Origin: Solirubrobacterales bacterium
Lineage (GTDB): Bacteria > Actinomycetota > Thermoleophilia > Solirubrobacterales > Solirubrobacteraceae
Assembly: GCA_025964075.1 (NCBI GenBank)
Contig: JAOPZQ010000279.1
Span: 1-7,152 of the forward strand
Length of the DNA: 7,152 nt
Direction of reading: 5' to 3'
Under the pieces are notes generated by a model. The model was not told the origin of the DNA, made no database searches, and was given only the letters and a program-made list of their open reading frames with translations. The position numbers were made by a program, and so were the translations under genes. Positions 1 through 6,155 of this stretch are shown here, one piece after another (position 1 is the stretch's first letter; each line of letters opens with the position of its first letter).

Positions 1-204
1 CCGCAGCGCGCCGCGCGCAAGAGCCTGCTGCGGGTGCTGAAGCCCGTCACCGTGCACCAGCGGCTCGTCGACGGCGAGCTCCTCAAGGGCCTCGAGGCGG
101 TGGACGCCAGCGTCCAGGCGCTGGCGCTGTCCCACGCCGCCGCGCTGCGGCGGATCGAGGAGCTGAGCGCCGAGCTCAGACGCCTGGGCGACGACGACCG
201 CTGA
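1..204 (+). CDS. C-terminal fragment of an unidentified protein (5' end outside window)
   Basis: The reading frame is open from the first base and stops at TGA 202-204, giving the last 67 residues of a longer protein. The visible part begins PQRAARKSLLRVLKPVT and becomes strongly helical: roughly residues 26-63 alternate leucine/alanine with charged residues (for example ALRRIEELSAELRRL), as in a short coiled coil, before an acidic GDDDR end. No catalytic motif is present, so the function cannot be named. Glycosyltransferases and methyltransferases of polysaccharide clusters often end in such a helical tail, and the neighbours are of that kind, so a sugar-chain enzyme is the likely parent; this is inference. 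Its stop lies only 9 bases from the stop of the convergent glycosyltransferase gene, with no hairpin between them. Confidence 0.6.
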   Translation, partial: PQRAARKSLLRVLKPVTVHQRLVDGELLKGLEAVDASVQALALSHAAALRRIEELSAELRRLGDDDR

Positions 205-213
205 TCCATCCCG

Positions 214-1326
214 TCAGGCGAAGAGCCCGGCGGCTGGGAGCGCGCGACGCAGGTCCGCGGGAGCCTCGTGGACGCGGGAGGCGCCGGGCTGCGTCGCGTC
301 GAGCTCGGACGCGAGGCGCTCGTCGGGCTCGGGGGCGAACACGGCGTCGTAGTGCAAGCGCCGGGAGGCCAGCCACCGCGCTCGCGGGCCGGTGGCGACC
401 TCGACCCCGGCGGCGAGCAGCGCGTCGAGCTCCGGCCCGGGCTCGGCCTCCACGTGCAGCGTCGTCCGTCCCTCCGGCCACAGGGCGCACAACGCAGTCG
501 CGAGGCGCGCGTGCACGTGGTCGAGTCGCGGCGCGGCGACGAGCAGGCGCGGGTGGGCGCGGGCGTCGCGGACGGCGAGCGCCGCGCGGGCGGTGGGTCG
601 CCCCGGACGGTCGGCGAGCTCGGCGCCGTGGCGGGCGAGGAACGTGGCCCGGTTGCGCGCCGACAGGCGCTCGGCCTGGGCGAGGTCGCCAGAGCCGTAG
701 CGGACGTGCGTCACGGTCGACCGCGGCTCGTACACGATCCGACCACCGAGGCGGAAGCAGAGGTCCGAGTCCTCGTAGTAGGCGGGCGCGTAGGCCGGAT
801 CGAACCCCCCGACCGCGGCGAACTCGGCGCGGTCGACGAGCAGGCAGGCGGCGCTCGCGTACTCGACGGTGCGCCGGAACCGATACGGGAGCGCGTCGGG
901 ATCGTCGCCCTCCCCGTAGCCGCCCGTGATGGCGCCGCGGAACACCAGCGCCCCGGCCTCCTGCAGCGTGCCGTCGGGGTTGAGGAGGCGCGGGGCGGCC
1001 GCGACGACCCCGGGCTCGATCAGCGCGGCGAGCAGCGGGGCGAGCCAGCCCCGATGGACCAGCGCATCCGGGTTGAGGAACACGACCGCAGCGGCGCGGG
1101 CGAGCTCGGCGCCCTGGTTGCAGGCCGGTCCGAAGCCCCGGTTCTCGGCATTGCGCACGAGCTCGATCCCCACGGTGTCGAGGCGATCGACGTCCGGCGA
1201 GGCGTTGTCGACGACGATCGTCTGGACCGGCTCGGGCGTGTGCTCGCGCAGGGTCCGCAGCGCGTGGAGCGCGAGGTCGAGCCCCCCACGGGTCACCATC
1301 ACCACGGAAGCCGCCGGCGCGGTCAC
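214..1326 (-). CDS. GT2 family glycosyltransferase with an extra C-terminal domain
   Basis: A 370-residue protein predicted to transfer a sugar from a nucleotide-sugar donor to a growing glycan on the cytoplasmic face. The N-terminal GT-A domain (about 5-215) shows the family landmarks: the opening strand SVVMVTRGG (7-15), VVDNAS (38-43), the NRGFGPACNQG segment (62-72), the donor/metal motif FLNPDA (83-88), the LLNPDGTLQEAG segment (114-125), GGFD (173-176) and the acceptor-side motif YYEDSDLCFRL (183-193). This is the rhamnosyltransferase-like (WbbL-type) branch of GT2; donor and acceptor cannot be told. Residues about 245-370 form a second region that looks like the first half of a GT4 domain, with no donor-binding half after it. 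The start is GTG 1324-1326, whose GTGA overlaps the upstream stop. There is no good ribosome-binding site, so translation is probably coupled. It is the last gene of the minus-strand operon. Confidence 0.9.
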   Translation of the reverse strand: MTAPAASVVMVTRGGLDLALHALRTLREHTPEPVQTIVVDNASPDVDRLDTVGIELVRNAENRGFGPACNQGAELARAAAVVFLNPDALVHRGWLAPLLAALIEPGVVAAAPRLLNPDGTLQEAGALVFRGAITGGYGEGDDPDALPYRFRRTVEYASAACLLVDRAEFAAVGGFDPAYAPAYYEDSDLCFRLGGRIVYEPRSTVTHVRYGSGDLAQAERLSARNRATFLARHGAELADRPGRPTARAALAVRDARAHPRLLVAAPRLDHVHARLATALCALWPEGRTTLHVEAEPGPELDALLAAGVEVATGPRARWLASRRLHYDAVFAPEPDERLASELDATQPGASRVHEAPADLRRALPAAGLFA

Positions 1327-1592
1327 GAGCGGTGCCGCAGGCGCCGCAGCGGCGCCGACCAGCGGACCACGCGCATCTGCAGCACGCCGTCGTACAGGTG
1401 CTGCAGGTGCGCCTTCTCGCGCTCGAGGCGCTCGACCACGGTGCTCAGCTCGTCGATCCGGGCCCGCTCGCGATCGAGCGCCGTCTGGAGCTCGTCGAGC
1501 ATCTCGGCCACCTTGGCCCGCTCGGCGGCGAGATGCCGGGTCTGGGCCTCGTGCGCCTGCAGCAGCACGTCGAAGCGCTCGCGCTCGGTCAC
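1323..1592 (-). CDS. Small coiled-coil protein with a W-x-APLR tail
   Basis: An 89-residue protein, almost entirely one charged amphipathic helix (about residues 5-70) with heptad-like leucine/valine spacing, for example MLDELQTALDRERARIDELS and VERLEREKAHLQHL. It ends in a basic tail, RWSAPLRRLRHRS, with no signal peptide, membrane segment or enzyme motif. The tail resembles the end of the methyltransferase fusion at 4470-6155 (SWRVTAPLRNAKRLLRS). The same kind of tail is common at the C-termini of polysaccharide-cluster glycosyltransferases and methyltransferases, usually attached to an enzyme; here it stands alone. It starts at GTG 1590-1592, 6 bases after the permease stop, and its TGA overlaps the glycosyltransferase start as GTGA, so it is tightly embedded in the export operon. 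A role as scaffold, oligomerisation partner or chain-length spacer is inference. It could also be a domain split from the downstream glycosyltransferase. Confidence 0.75.
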   Translation of the reverse strand: MTERERFDVLLQAHEAQTRHLAAERAKVAEMLDELQTALDRERARIDELSTVVERLEREKAHLQHLYDGVLQMRVVRWSAPLRRLRHRS

Positions 1593-1598
1593 GACGGC

Positions 1599-2468
1599 TT
1601 ACAGGTTCTCGGCGACGTGGGGCGCCTCGCGGAGGAACAGCCAGAACCCGAGCGCGATCAGCCCCAGGAACACCGCGAGCGGGGCGAGCGCGTGGACCGG
1701 GCCGCCGGCCGCGTCCACCGCGCCCGCCGCCGACGGGCCGACGATCCATCGCCGAGCCTGCTCGAGCAGGTCGGCCAAGGGATTGAGCATCACGAGGTGG
1801 GCGGCGGTGGCGCTCCGCTCGCGCAGCTTGTCGATCGTGTAGATGATCGGGCTCCCGTAGAACAGCAGCTGCGAGACGACCAGCCAGATCGGCGCGACGT
1901 CACGGAAGCGCACGTAGAGCGAGGACAGGATCATCGCGATCCCGATCGCGAACGCCACCAGCGGCAGCAGCACGAAGGGGAACAGGAGCCAGGTCAGCTG
2001 CGGGCTGACGCCGCTGGCGAGCACGAAGATCAGCACCGCCACGAGGTTGAGCATCAGGTTGAAGGCGGCGGTCAGCACCGACGCCAGCGGCACGGCCATG
2101 CGCGGGAAGTGCATCTTGCGCACGAGCGCCTCGCGGACGACGAGCGACTGCACCGACGCACCGGTCGCCTCGGCGAAGAAGTTGTAGAGCACGATGTTCA
2201 GCAGGAGGACGGCCGGGTAGTGGGGGATGCCGCCGCCGACCTGCAGCACCTTGGTGAACACCACGTAGAGCACGCCGAAGAACAGGAGCGGGCGCACGAG
2301 CGACCACACGTAGCCGAGCGCGGACCCGAAGTAGGAGAGGCGGAAGTCGGTGACGGCGAGCAGCCAGGTCAGGTCGAAGAGGCGACGCCACCCGGCGCCC
2401 AGCGCCGTGGGCCCGTGCATCTCGCGGGCGCCGGGCGCAAGCGGGAGCTCCACCTCGGCCGCGCTCAC
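1599..2468 (-). CDS. wzm: Wzm/TagG-type ABC polysaccharide exporter permease
   Basis: A 289-residue ABC-2 type membrane protein, the usual length for Wzm/TagG/RfbA-like permeases that move lipid-linked polysaccharide across the cytoplasmic membrane. After a roughly 30-residue cytoplasmic N-terminus come hydrophobic segments at about 57-74, 85-100, 127-150, 158-183, 192-210 and 258-278, consistent with six membrane spans. Family landmarks include the amphipathic LTWLLAVTDFRLSY region (33-46), VREALVRKMHFPR (111-123), the loop LYVRFRDVAPIW (184-195), SPIIY (206-210) and the LNPLADLLEQAR segment (228-239) before the last extracytoplasmic stretch. That last loop (about 244-257) is alanine/glycine-rich and variable. 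The start chosen is GTG 2466-2468, which overlaps the ATPase stop as GTGA, implying translational coupling and matched amounts of the two subunits. A teichoic-acid-type exporter (TagG) cannot be excluded from sequence alone. Confidence 0.93.
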   Translation of the reverse strand: MSAAEVELPLAPGAREMHGPTALGAGWRRLFDLTWLLAVTDFRLSYFGSALGYVWSLVRPLLFFGVLYVVFTKVLQVGGGIPHYPAVLLLNIVLYNFFAEATGASVQSLVVREALVRKMHFPRMAVPLASVLTAAFNLMLNLVAVLIFVLASGVSPQLTWLLFPFVLLPLVAFAIGIAMILSSLYVRFRDVAPIWLVVSQLLFYGSPIIYTIDKLRERSATAAHLVMLNPLADLLEQARRWIVGPSAAGAVDAAGGPVHALAPLAVFLGLIALGFWLFLREAPHVAENL

Positions 2469-3679
2469 CGCGCCGCCTTCTCGAGGCTGGCGGTCAGCTC
2501 GACGCGATGCTGCAGATCGACGAGGCCGCCGACGTGATCGCCTCCGTAGACGATCAGGTCGGCCGCCCGGCCGAGCGCGTCGAGCTCCCCCCCGCCGCTC
2601 GCCCGGCTGACGCTCACGCCGACACCGTAATGCCCGGTCCGCAGCGTGTTCAAGGCGCGGACGGTCATCTGCGCCCGCTCGCCGGCCGCCAGCGGTCCCA
2701 GGCCGCCGCCGCGGTCCGTGCTCGTCGCGAACACCCGCACGTGCTCCTCGCTCTCCAGCCAGACGCCGATCGCCGGCGCGGCCAGCGGCTCGAGGGCCTC
2801 GATCGCCACGTGGAGCGCGAGCTCCTCGCCGTGGGCCAGGGTGTGCGTGCGAGGCGCGCCCGGTCCGTCGATCCAGACGTCCACGATGCGCGCTCCCTGC
2901 GTCCCCAGGCCCAGCGCCTCGCGATCCGGCGTCGGGCCGCTGAAGTTCAGCTCCAGGTAGCGGCGCGCCACCTCCCCCGGGTCGCCGATCGCGTCGACGA
3001 CGCCGTCGTGGAGGAGCATCGCCCGGTGGCAGAAGCGCTCCACCATCGGCATCGCGTGGGTGACGAGGACGATCGTCGTCCCCTCCTCGCGCATCCGGTA
3101 GAACGTGTCCGCGCACTTCTGCTGGAAGGCGGCGTCGCCCACGGCCAGCACCTCGTCGATGAGCAGCACGTCGGCGTCGGCCTGGACCATGACCGCGAAC
3201 GCCAGCCGCACCTGCATGCCCGAGGAGTAGTTCTTCAGCTTCTGGTCGACGAAGTCCTCGAGCTCGGCGAACGCGATGATCTCGTCGAAGCGCGCGCGCG
3301 CCTCCCGGGGCGTCAGGCCCATCATCACCCCGTTGATCAGCACGTTCTCGCGCGCCGTCAACTCCGGGTTGAAGCCCACTCCGAGCTCGATGAACGGCGC
3401 CAGGCGTCCGGCCATGTACATGCGCCCGGCGTCGGCCCTGTAGATCTCCGCCAGGCACTTCAGCAGCGTGCTCTTGCCCGACCCGTTGCGCCCGACGATG
3501 CCGAAGAACTCGCCCTGGGCGACGTCGAACGAGATCCCCCGCAGTACGTGCTGCTCGTCGTACTCGCCGCTGCGAAACGGATGGAGCGCCCGCTCCTTGA
3601 GCGTGTGGACGCGGTTCCGCGGGCGACGGAACGTCTTGTCCAGGTCTCGCACGCGAATCGCGGCGCAGGGCGACGGCAT
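2465..3679 (-). CDS. wzt: Wzt-type ABC exporter ATPase with C-terminal extension
   Basis: A 404-residue nucleotide-binding subunit that powers the adjacent permease. The ATPase domain (about 6-245) has Walker A GRNGSGKST (63-71), a Q-loop-region segment ending FIELGVGFNPELT (96-108) that is typical of polysaccharide exporters, the signature YSSGMQVR (151-158), Walker B VLLIDE (171-176), the D-loop VGD (180-182) and the switch histidine in VLVTHA (H208). Simple TagH/KpsT-like ATPases stop near 220-260 residues; here another 150 or so residues follow, rich in short beta-strand-like stretches. This matches the C-terminal carbohydrate-binding Wzt_C domain, which in E. coli O8/O9a recognises the capped end of the chain before export. 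The start is ATG 3677-3679, 28 bases after the methyltransferase stop, with no strong Shine-Dalgarno. Assignment as an ABC exporter ATPase is secure; the substrate specificity is not known. Confidence 0.95.
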   Translation of the reverse strand: MPSPCAAIRVRDLDKTFRRPRNRVHTLKERALHPFRSGEYDEQHVLRGISFDVAQGEFFGIVGRNGSGKSTLLKCLAEIYRADAGRMYMAGRLAPFIELGVGFNPELTARENVLINGVMMGLTPREARARFDEIIAFAELEDFVDQKLKNYSSGMQVRLAFAVMVQADADVLLIDEVLAVGDAAFQQKCADTFYRMREEGTTIVLVTHAMPMVERFCHRAMLLHDGVVDAIGDPGEVARRYLELNFSGPTPDREALGLGTQGARIVDVWIDGPGAPRTHTLAHGEELALHVAIEALEPLAAPAIGVWLESEEHVRVFATSTDRGGGLGPLAAGERAQMTVRALNTLRTGHYGVGVSVSRASGGGELDALGRAADLIVYGGDHVGGLVDLQHRVELTASLEKAAR

Positions 3680-3707
3680 CGTGGGTGCAGGATAGGGGCG
3701 GCGCGGC

Positions 3708-4400
3708 CTACGAGCGCGGCTGCGCGCGGCGGCGCAGGAAGCCATCGGGGTGGCAGGAGAGGCCGTAGAGCTCGAGGTCCCGGCGCCGCTCGAAGGCGGC
3801 GCCCTCCTCGCTGGCGAGCCAGTCCGCGACGGCGGGGAGGACGCCCCGGGGCCAGTCGGGGGTCAGGCGCATCGCCTCGACGTCGACACACCCGTCCTCG
3901 ACGACGAAGACGCCGCCGGCCGGGACGAAGCGCGCGAACCCCCGCAAGGCCGCGATCGTCGTTTCGTAGACGTGGGCGCTGTCCTCGACGACCAGGCAGC
4001 GGGCGCCGTCGGGCACCAGCGCCTCGACGCGCCGCGGCAGCGCGGGGTCGCGCACGTCGGCCTCGACCAGCGCGATCGTGTCCTCGTGCGCCGGATCGAC
4101 GGCGGCGAGCGCGGCGCGGGCCTCGCTCATGTCGAGGTCGACGGCGATCACGCGCGCCCCACGCGTCCGCCCATAGGCCGCGGCGGTGCGCAGGCGGTCG
4201 CGGAACCACAGCGCGCTGCCGCCGAACTGCGAGCCGAGCTCGATGACGACGTCCGGGCGGCAGGTCCAGATCAGGTGCTCGTAGACGCGGAGGTCCTCGG
4301 GGAACTTCGAGATCCGCACGCCCGCGTACCAGTCCTGGGTGTGCTGGGCGACGCGCCGCAGCCAGTAGTCGCGGACCGTCTCGCCGAGCTCGACGGTGAC
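3708..4400 (-). CDS. CmcI/rhamnosyl-O-methyltransferase-like SAM methyltransferase (start uncertain)
   Basis: A class I SAM-dependent methyltransferase of the family annotated as cephalosporin hydroxylase (CmcI)/rhamnosyl O-methyltransferase, about 230 residues if begun at 4400. Numbered from there: an N-terminal helix DYWLRRVAQHTQDWYAG (11-27), ISKFPEDLRVYEHLIW (30-45), the SAM-binding motif VVIELGSQFGGSALWF (51-66), acidic VIAVDLDM (84-91), LVVEDSAHVYET (136-147) and VFVVEDG (164-170). The acidic residues of the last two resemble the metal-binding site of CmcI. It is the first gene of the export operon, so a sugar O-methyltransferase is more plausible than antibiotic tailoring. The 5' end is odd: family-like sequence extends about 27 codons upstream of the first in-frame canonical start, GTG 4317-4319, and no ATG, GTG or TTG precedes it before the divergent gene. 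The coordinate given places the start at codon GTC 4398-4400 (GTC-ACC, where neighbours have GTG-AC); a strict caller would end at 4319. Confidence 0.85.
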   Translation of the reverse strand, partial: VTVELGETVRDYWLRRVAQHTQDWYAGVRISKFPEDLRVYEHLIWTCRPDVVIELGSQFGGSALWFRDRLRTAAAYGRTRGARVIAVDLDMSEARAALAAVDPAHEDTIALVEADVRDPALPRRVEALVPDGARCLVVEDSAHVYETTIAALRGFARFVPAGGVFVVEDGCVDVEAMRLTPDWPRGVLPAVADWLASEEGAAFERRRDLELYGLSCHPDGFLRRRAQPRS

Positions 4401-4451
4401 GGGAGGAGGCAGCGGCGAGAGATCGTGCGGGGACGGCGGATCGATGGCCCG

Positions 4452-4479
4452 AGTGTAGGCTAGGCCCGCGTGACGTCTA
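4452..4479 (-). promoter_or_regulatory. Candidate promoter of the minus-strand export operon
   Basis: Read on the minus strand, TAGACG (4479-4474) and TACACT (4457-4452) are separated by 16 bases. Each matches the sigma-70/SigA-type -35 and -10 consensus at four of six positions. Transcription would begin near 4444-4446, just upstream of the methyltransferase reading frame. The -35 element lies inside the first codons of the divergent gene. This is a motif match by eye in GC-rich DNA; position between two divergent genes supports it, but no start site is proven. Confidence 0.45.
4456..4461 (+). promoter_or_regulatory. Candidate -10 element for the methyltransferase fusion (possibly leaderless)
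   Basis: TAGGCT fits the actinobacterial -10 pattern TANNNT and ends 8 bases before the GTG start at 4470. A transcript from it would begin at or next to the start codon, so the message may be leaderless; this suits the absence of a Shine-Dalgarno sequence upstream of that GTG. There is no convincing -35. It overlaps by two bases the -10 of the divergent operon promoter, so the two may compete or be co-regulated. Confidence 0.35.
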
Positions 4480-6155
4480 CGTTTGCGGAGCTCCTGCCCG
4501 CCGGTCCGGCGCCGATCGCTGCGGAGCTCCGTCGGGAGCTCGAGGAACCGCGGCCCTGGATGTACCCGTGGCCCCTGCGCGACGGGACGCTGGCCCCTGT
4601 CTACTCCGACGAGCTCGACTCCGTGCATCGGACCCGGCGGGAGATGATCGAGCCCGCCGTGCGCGCCGCGATCGCCGCCGCCGGGCCGGAGGCGCGCGTC
4701 CTCGACCTCGGCTGCAACGAGGGCCTGTTCGCGCACCTCGCGCGGGCGTGGGGCGCCGCCCGGGTCGTCGGCTGCGACATCCGCGAGCTCAACATCCGGC
4801 GCGCGGAGGCGATCCGGGACCACTACGGCATCTCGCCGGCCGAGCTCGAGTTCCGCTGCGTCGACGCCTTCGCGCTCGACACGGTCGCCCTCGGCAGCTT
4901 CGACGTCGTGCTCGCGCTCGGCCTCGTGTACCACCTCGAGGATCCGGTCGGGGCACTGCGCATCGCGCGGAGGCTCGTGGCGCCCGGCGGGCTGTGCGTC
5001 GTCGAGAGCCAGCTGACGCGCCAGGACGAGCCCATCGTCCACGGCTGGGGGACGAGCGATCATTGGGAGCGCGCCGAAGCGAGCTTCGCGGCTCGGTTCG
5101 AGAACGACCCGGCCGACCCGCTGGCGTCGGTCGACGGGGTGCTCTCGCTGATCCCGAACGCCGCCGCGCTCGAGTTGGCCATGCGCGTCGCCGGCTTCCG
5201 CCGCGTACGGTGGCTCGACCCTGCGTCGCACCACAACTCGCAGTACGTCCTACGGGACCGGGGCATCGTGACCGGGCGCCCGCCCACGAGCAACGGAGAA
5301 CCTGTGATCGAGATCCTGGCCGCGTCTCCCTGGCAGATGACCTTCGGCGAGCGCGCGGCGCTCGAGGGCATTCTCAGCCAGCTGCGGCCGGGGCTCGCCA
5401 TCGAGATCGGGACGGCCGAGGGAGGCTCGCTGGCGCGGCTCGCGCGCCACAGCGAGCGCGTCCACTCCTTCGACCTCGTGCGCCCGACGGCCGCCGCCGC
5501 ACAGCTCGAGAACGTGACGCTGCACACCGGCGACAGCCACGCGCTCCTCCCCGAGCTTCTGGCCGAGCTCACCGCCGCGGGGACGAACGTCGACTTCGTG
5601 CTCGTCGACGGCGACCACACCGCCGCCGGCGTGGAGCGCGACGTGCGCGACCTGCTCGCCTCGCCGGCCCTCCGGCGCACGATCGTGATCTTGCACGACG
5701 CGCTGAACGACGACGTGCGCGAGGGGCTCGAGCGGATCGACTACGCCGCCGAGCCCAAGGTGGTCTACGTCGACCTCGACTTCGTCGGCGGTCACCTCAG
5801 CGACGGCGGCCCTTTCCACCACCAGCTCTGGGGCGGGCTCGGCCTTCTCGTCCTCGACGACGGCGGGGAGCCGCTCGTTCCGTTGCGGGAGGAGGACGGG
5901 CGCTTCTACGAGCTGTTCGAGCTCATCGCACCGGTTCGCGACGAGCTGGTGGCGCGCGAGCGAAGCGGCGGAGCGGATGGTCCCGGCGCCCGTGGCGAGG
6001 CGGAGGCCGTCGCCGAGGACGCCACAGGGCTTCGGGCCGAGCTGGAGCGAACGCGCGGGTCGCTCGACAGCATCCGGCGATCGGCGAGCTGGCGCGTCAC
6101 CGCGCCGTTGCGGAACGCGAAGCGGCTGCTCCGTTCGCGCGGGGGCCAGCGCTGA
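4470..6155 (+). CDS. Double class I methyltransferase fusion with coiled-coil tail
   Basis: A 561-residue fusion. Domain 1 (about 45-265) is a Rossmann-fold SAM methyltransferase: motif I VLDLGCNEGLF (77-87), acidic strand end VVGCDI (99-104), and FDVVLALGLVYHLEDP (144-159) followed by APGGLCVVES, resembling the methyltransf_23/CmoB-like group. A Pro/Ser/Asn linker (about 267-278) leads to domain 2 (about 279-490), of the Methyltransf_24 type: LAIEIGTAEGGSLARLA (309-325), FVLVDGDHTAAGVERDV (376-392) and VILHDALNDDV (406-416), with the acidic and histidine residues that usually bind metal in this family. Residues about 515-540 form a short coiled coil, ending in the basic tail SWRVTAPLRNAKRLLRS. 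Substrates are unknown; sugar O-methylation is likely from context. The GTG start at 4470 is chosen because it begins right after the divergent promoter and MTSTFAELL reads as coding. The 3' end overlaps the convergent glycosyltransferase by 59 bases. Confidence 0.9.
   Translation: MTSTFAELLPAGPAPIAAELRRELEEPRPWMYPWPLRDGTLAPVYSDELDSVHRTRREMIEPAVRAAIAAAGPEARVLDLGCNEGLFAHLARAWGAARVVGCDIRELNIRRAEAIRDHYGISPAELEFRCVDAFALDTVALGSFDVVLALGLVYHLEDPVGALRIARRLVAPGGLCVVESQLTRQDEPIVHGWGTSDHWERAEASFAARFENDPADPLASVDGVLSLIPNAAALELAMRVAGFRRVRWLDPASHHNSQYVLRDRGIVTGRPPTSNGEPVIEILAASPWQMTFGERAALEGILSQLRPGLAIEIGTAEGGSLARLARHSERVHSFDLVRPTAAAAQLENVTLHTGDSHALLPELLAELTAAGTNVDFVLVDGDHTAAGVERDVRDLLASPALRRTIVILHDALNDDVREGLERIDYAAEPKVVYVDLDFVGGHLSDGGPFHHQLWGGLGLLVLDDGGEPLVPLREEDGRFYELFELIAPVRDELVARERSGGADGPGARGEAEAVAEDATGLRAELERTRGSLDSIRRSASWRVTAPLRNAKRLLRSRGGQR

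Noticed and set aside
205..213. Gap between the convergent genes at the left edge as a possible terminator site
   Set aside because: Only 9 bases long with no inverted repeat or T-run.
268..1842. Plus-strand open frame of 524 codons opposite the GT2, coiled-coil and permease genes
   Set aside because: Composition is Arg/Gly/Glu/Ala-rich with no domain motifs, it spans three genes with clear family motifs on the other strand, and long antisense frames are expected at this GC content.
1332..2537. Plus-strand open frame of 401 codons rich in His/Gln/Glu/Arg
   Set aside because: The composition is what an antisense reading of a hydrophobic permease gives; no start signal or motif.
2507..4246. 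Plus-strand open frame of 579 codons opposite the ABC ATPase and methyltransferase
   Set aside because: It lies antisense to Walker A/B and SAM-binding motifs and ends in an Arg/Pro-rich low-complexity stretch; a GC artefact.
3708..4400. Reading the CmcI-like gene as beta-lactam (cephamycin) biosynthesis
   Set aside because: The family name comes from CmcI, but no other beta-lactam pathway gene is present and the gene is operonic with a polysaccharide exporter; a sugar methyltransferase role fits better.
5250..5822. Minus-strand frame of 190 codons opposite the second methyltransferase domain
   Set aside because: No recognisable motif or start signal, and fully antisense to conserved coding sequence.
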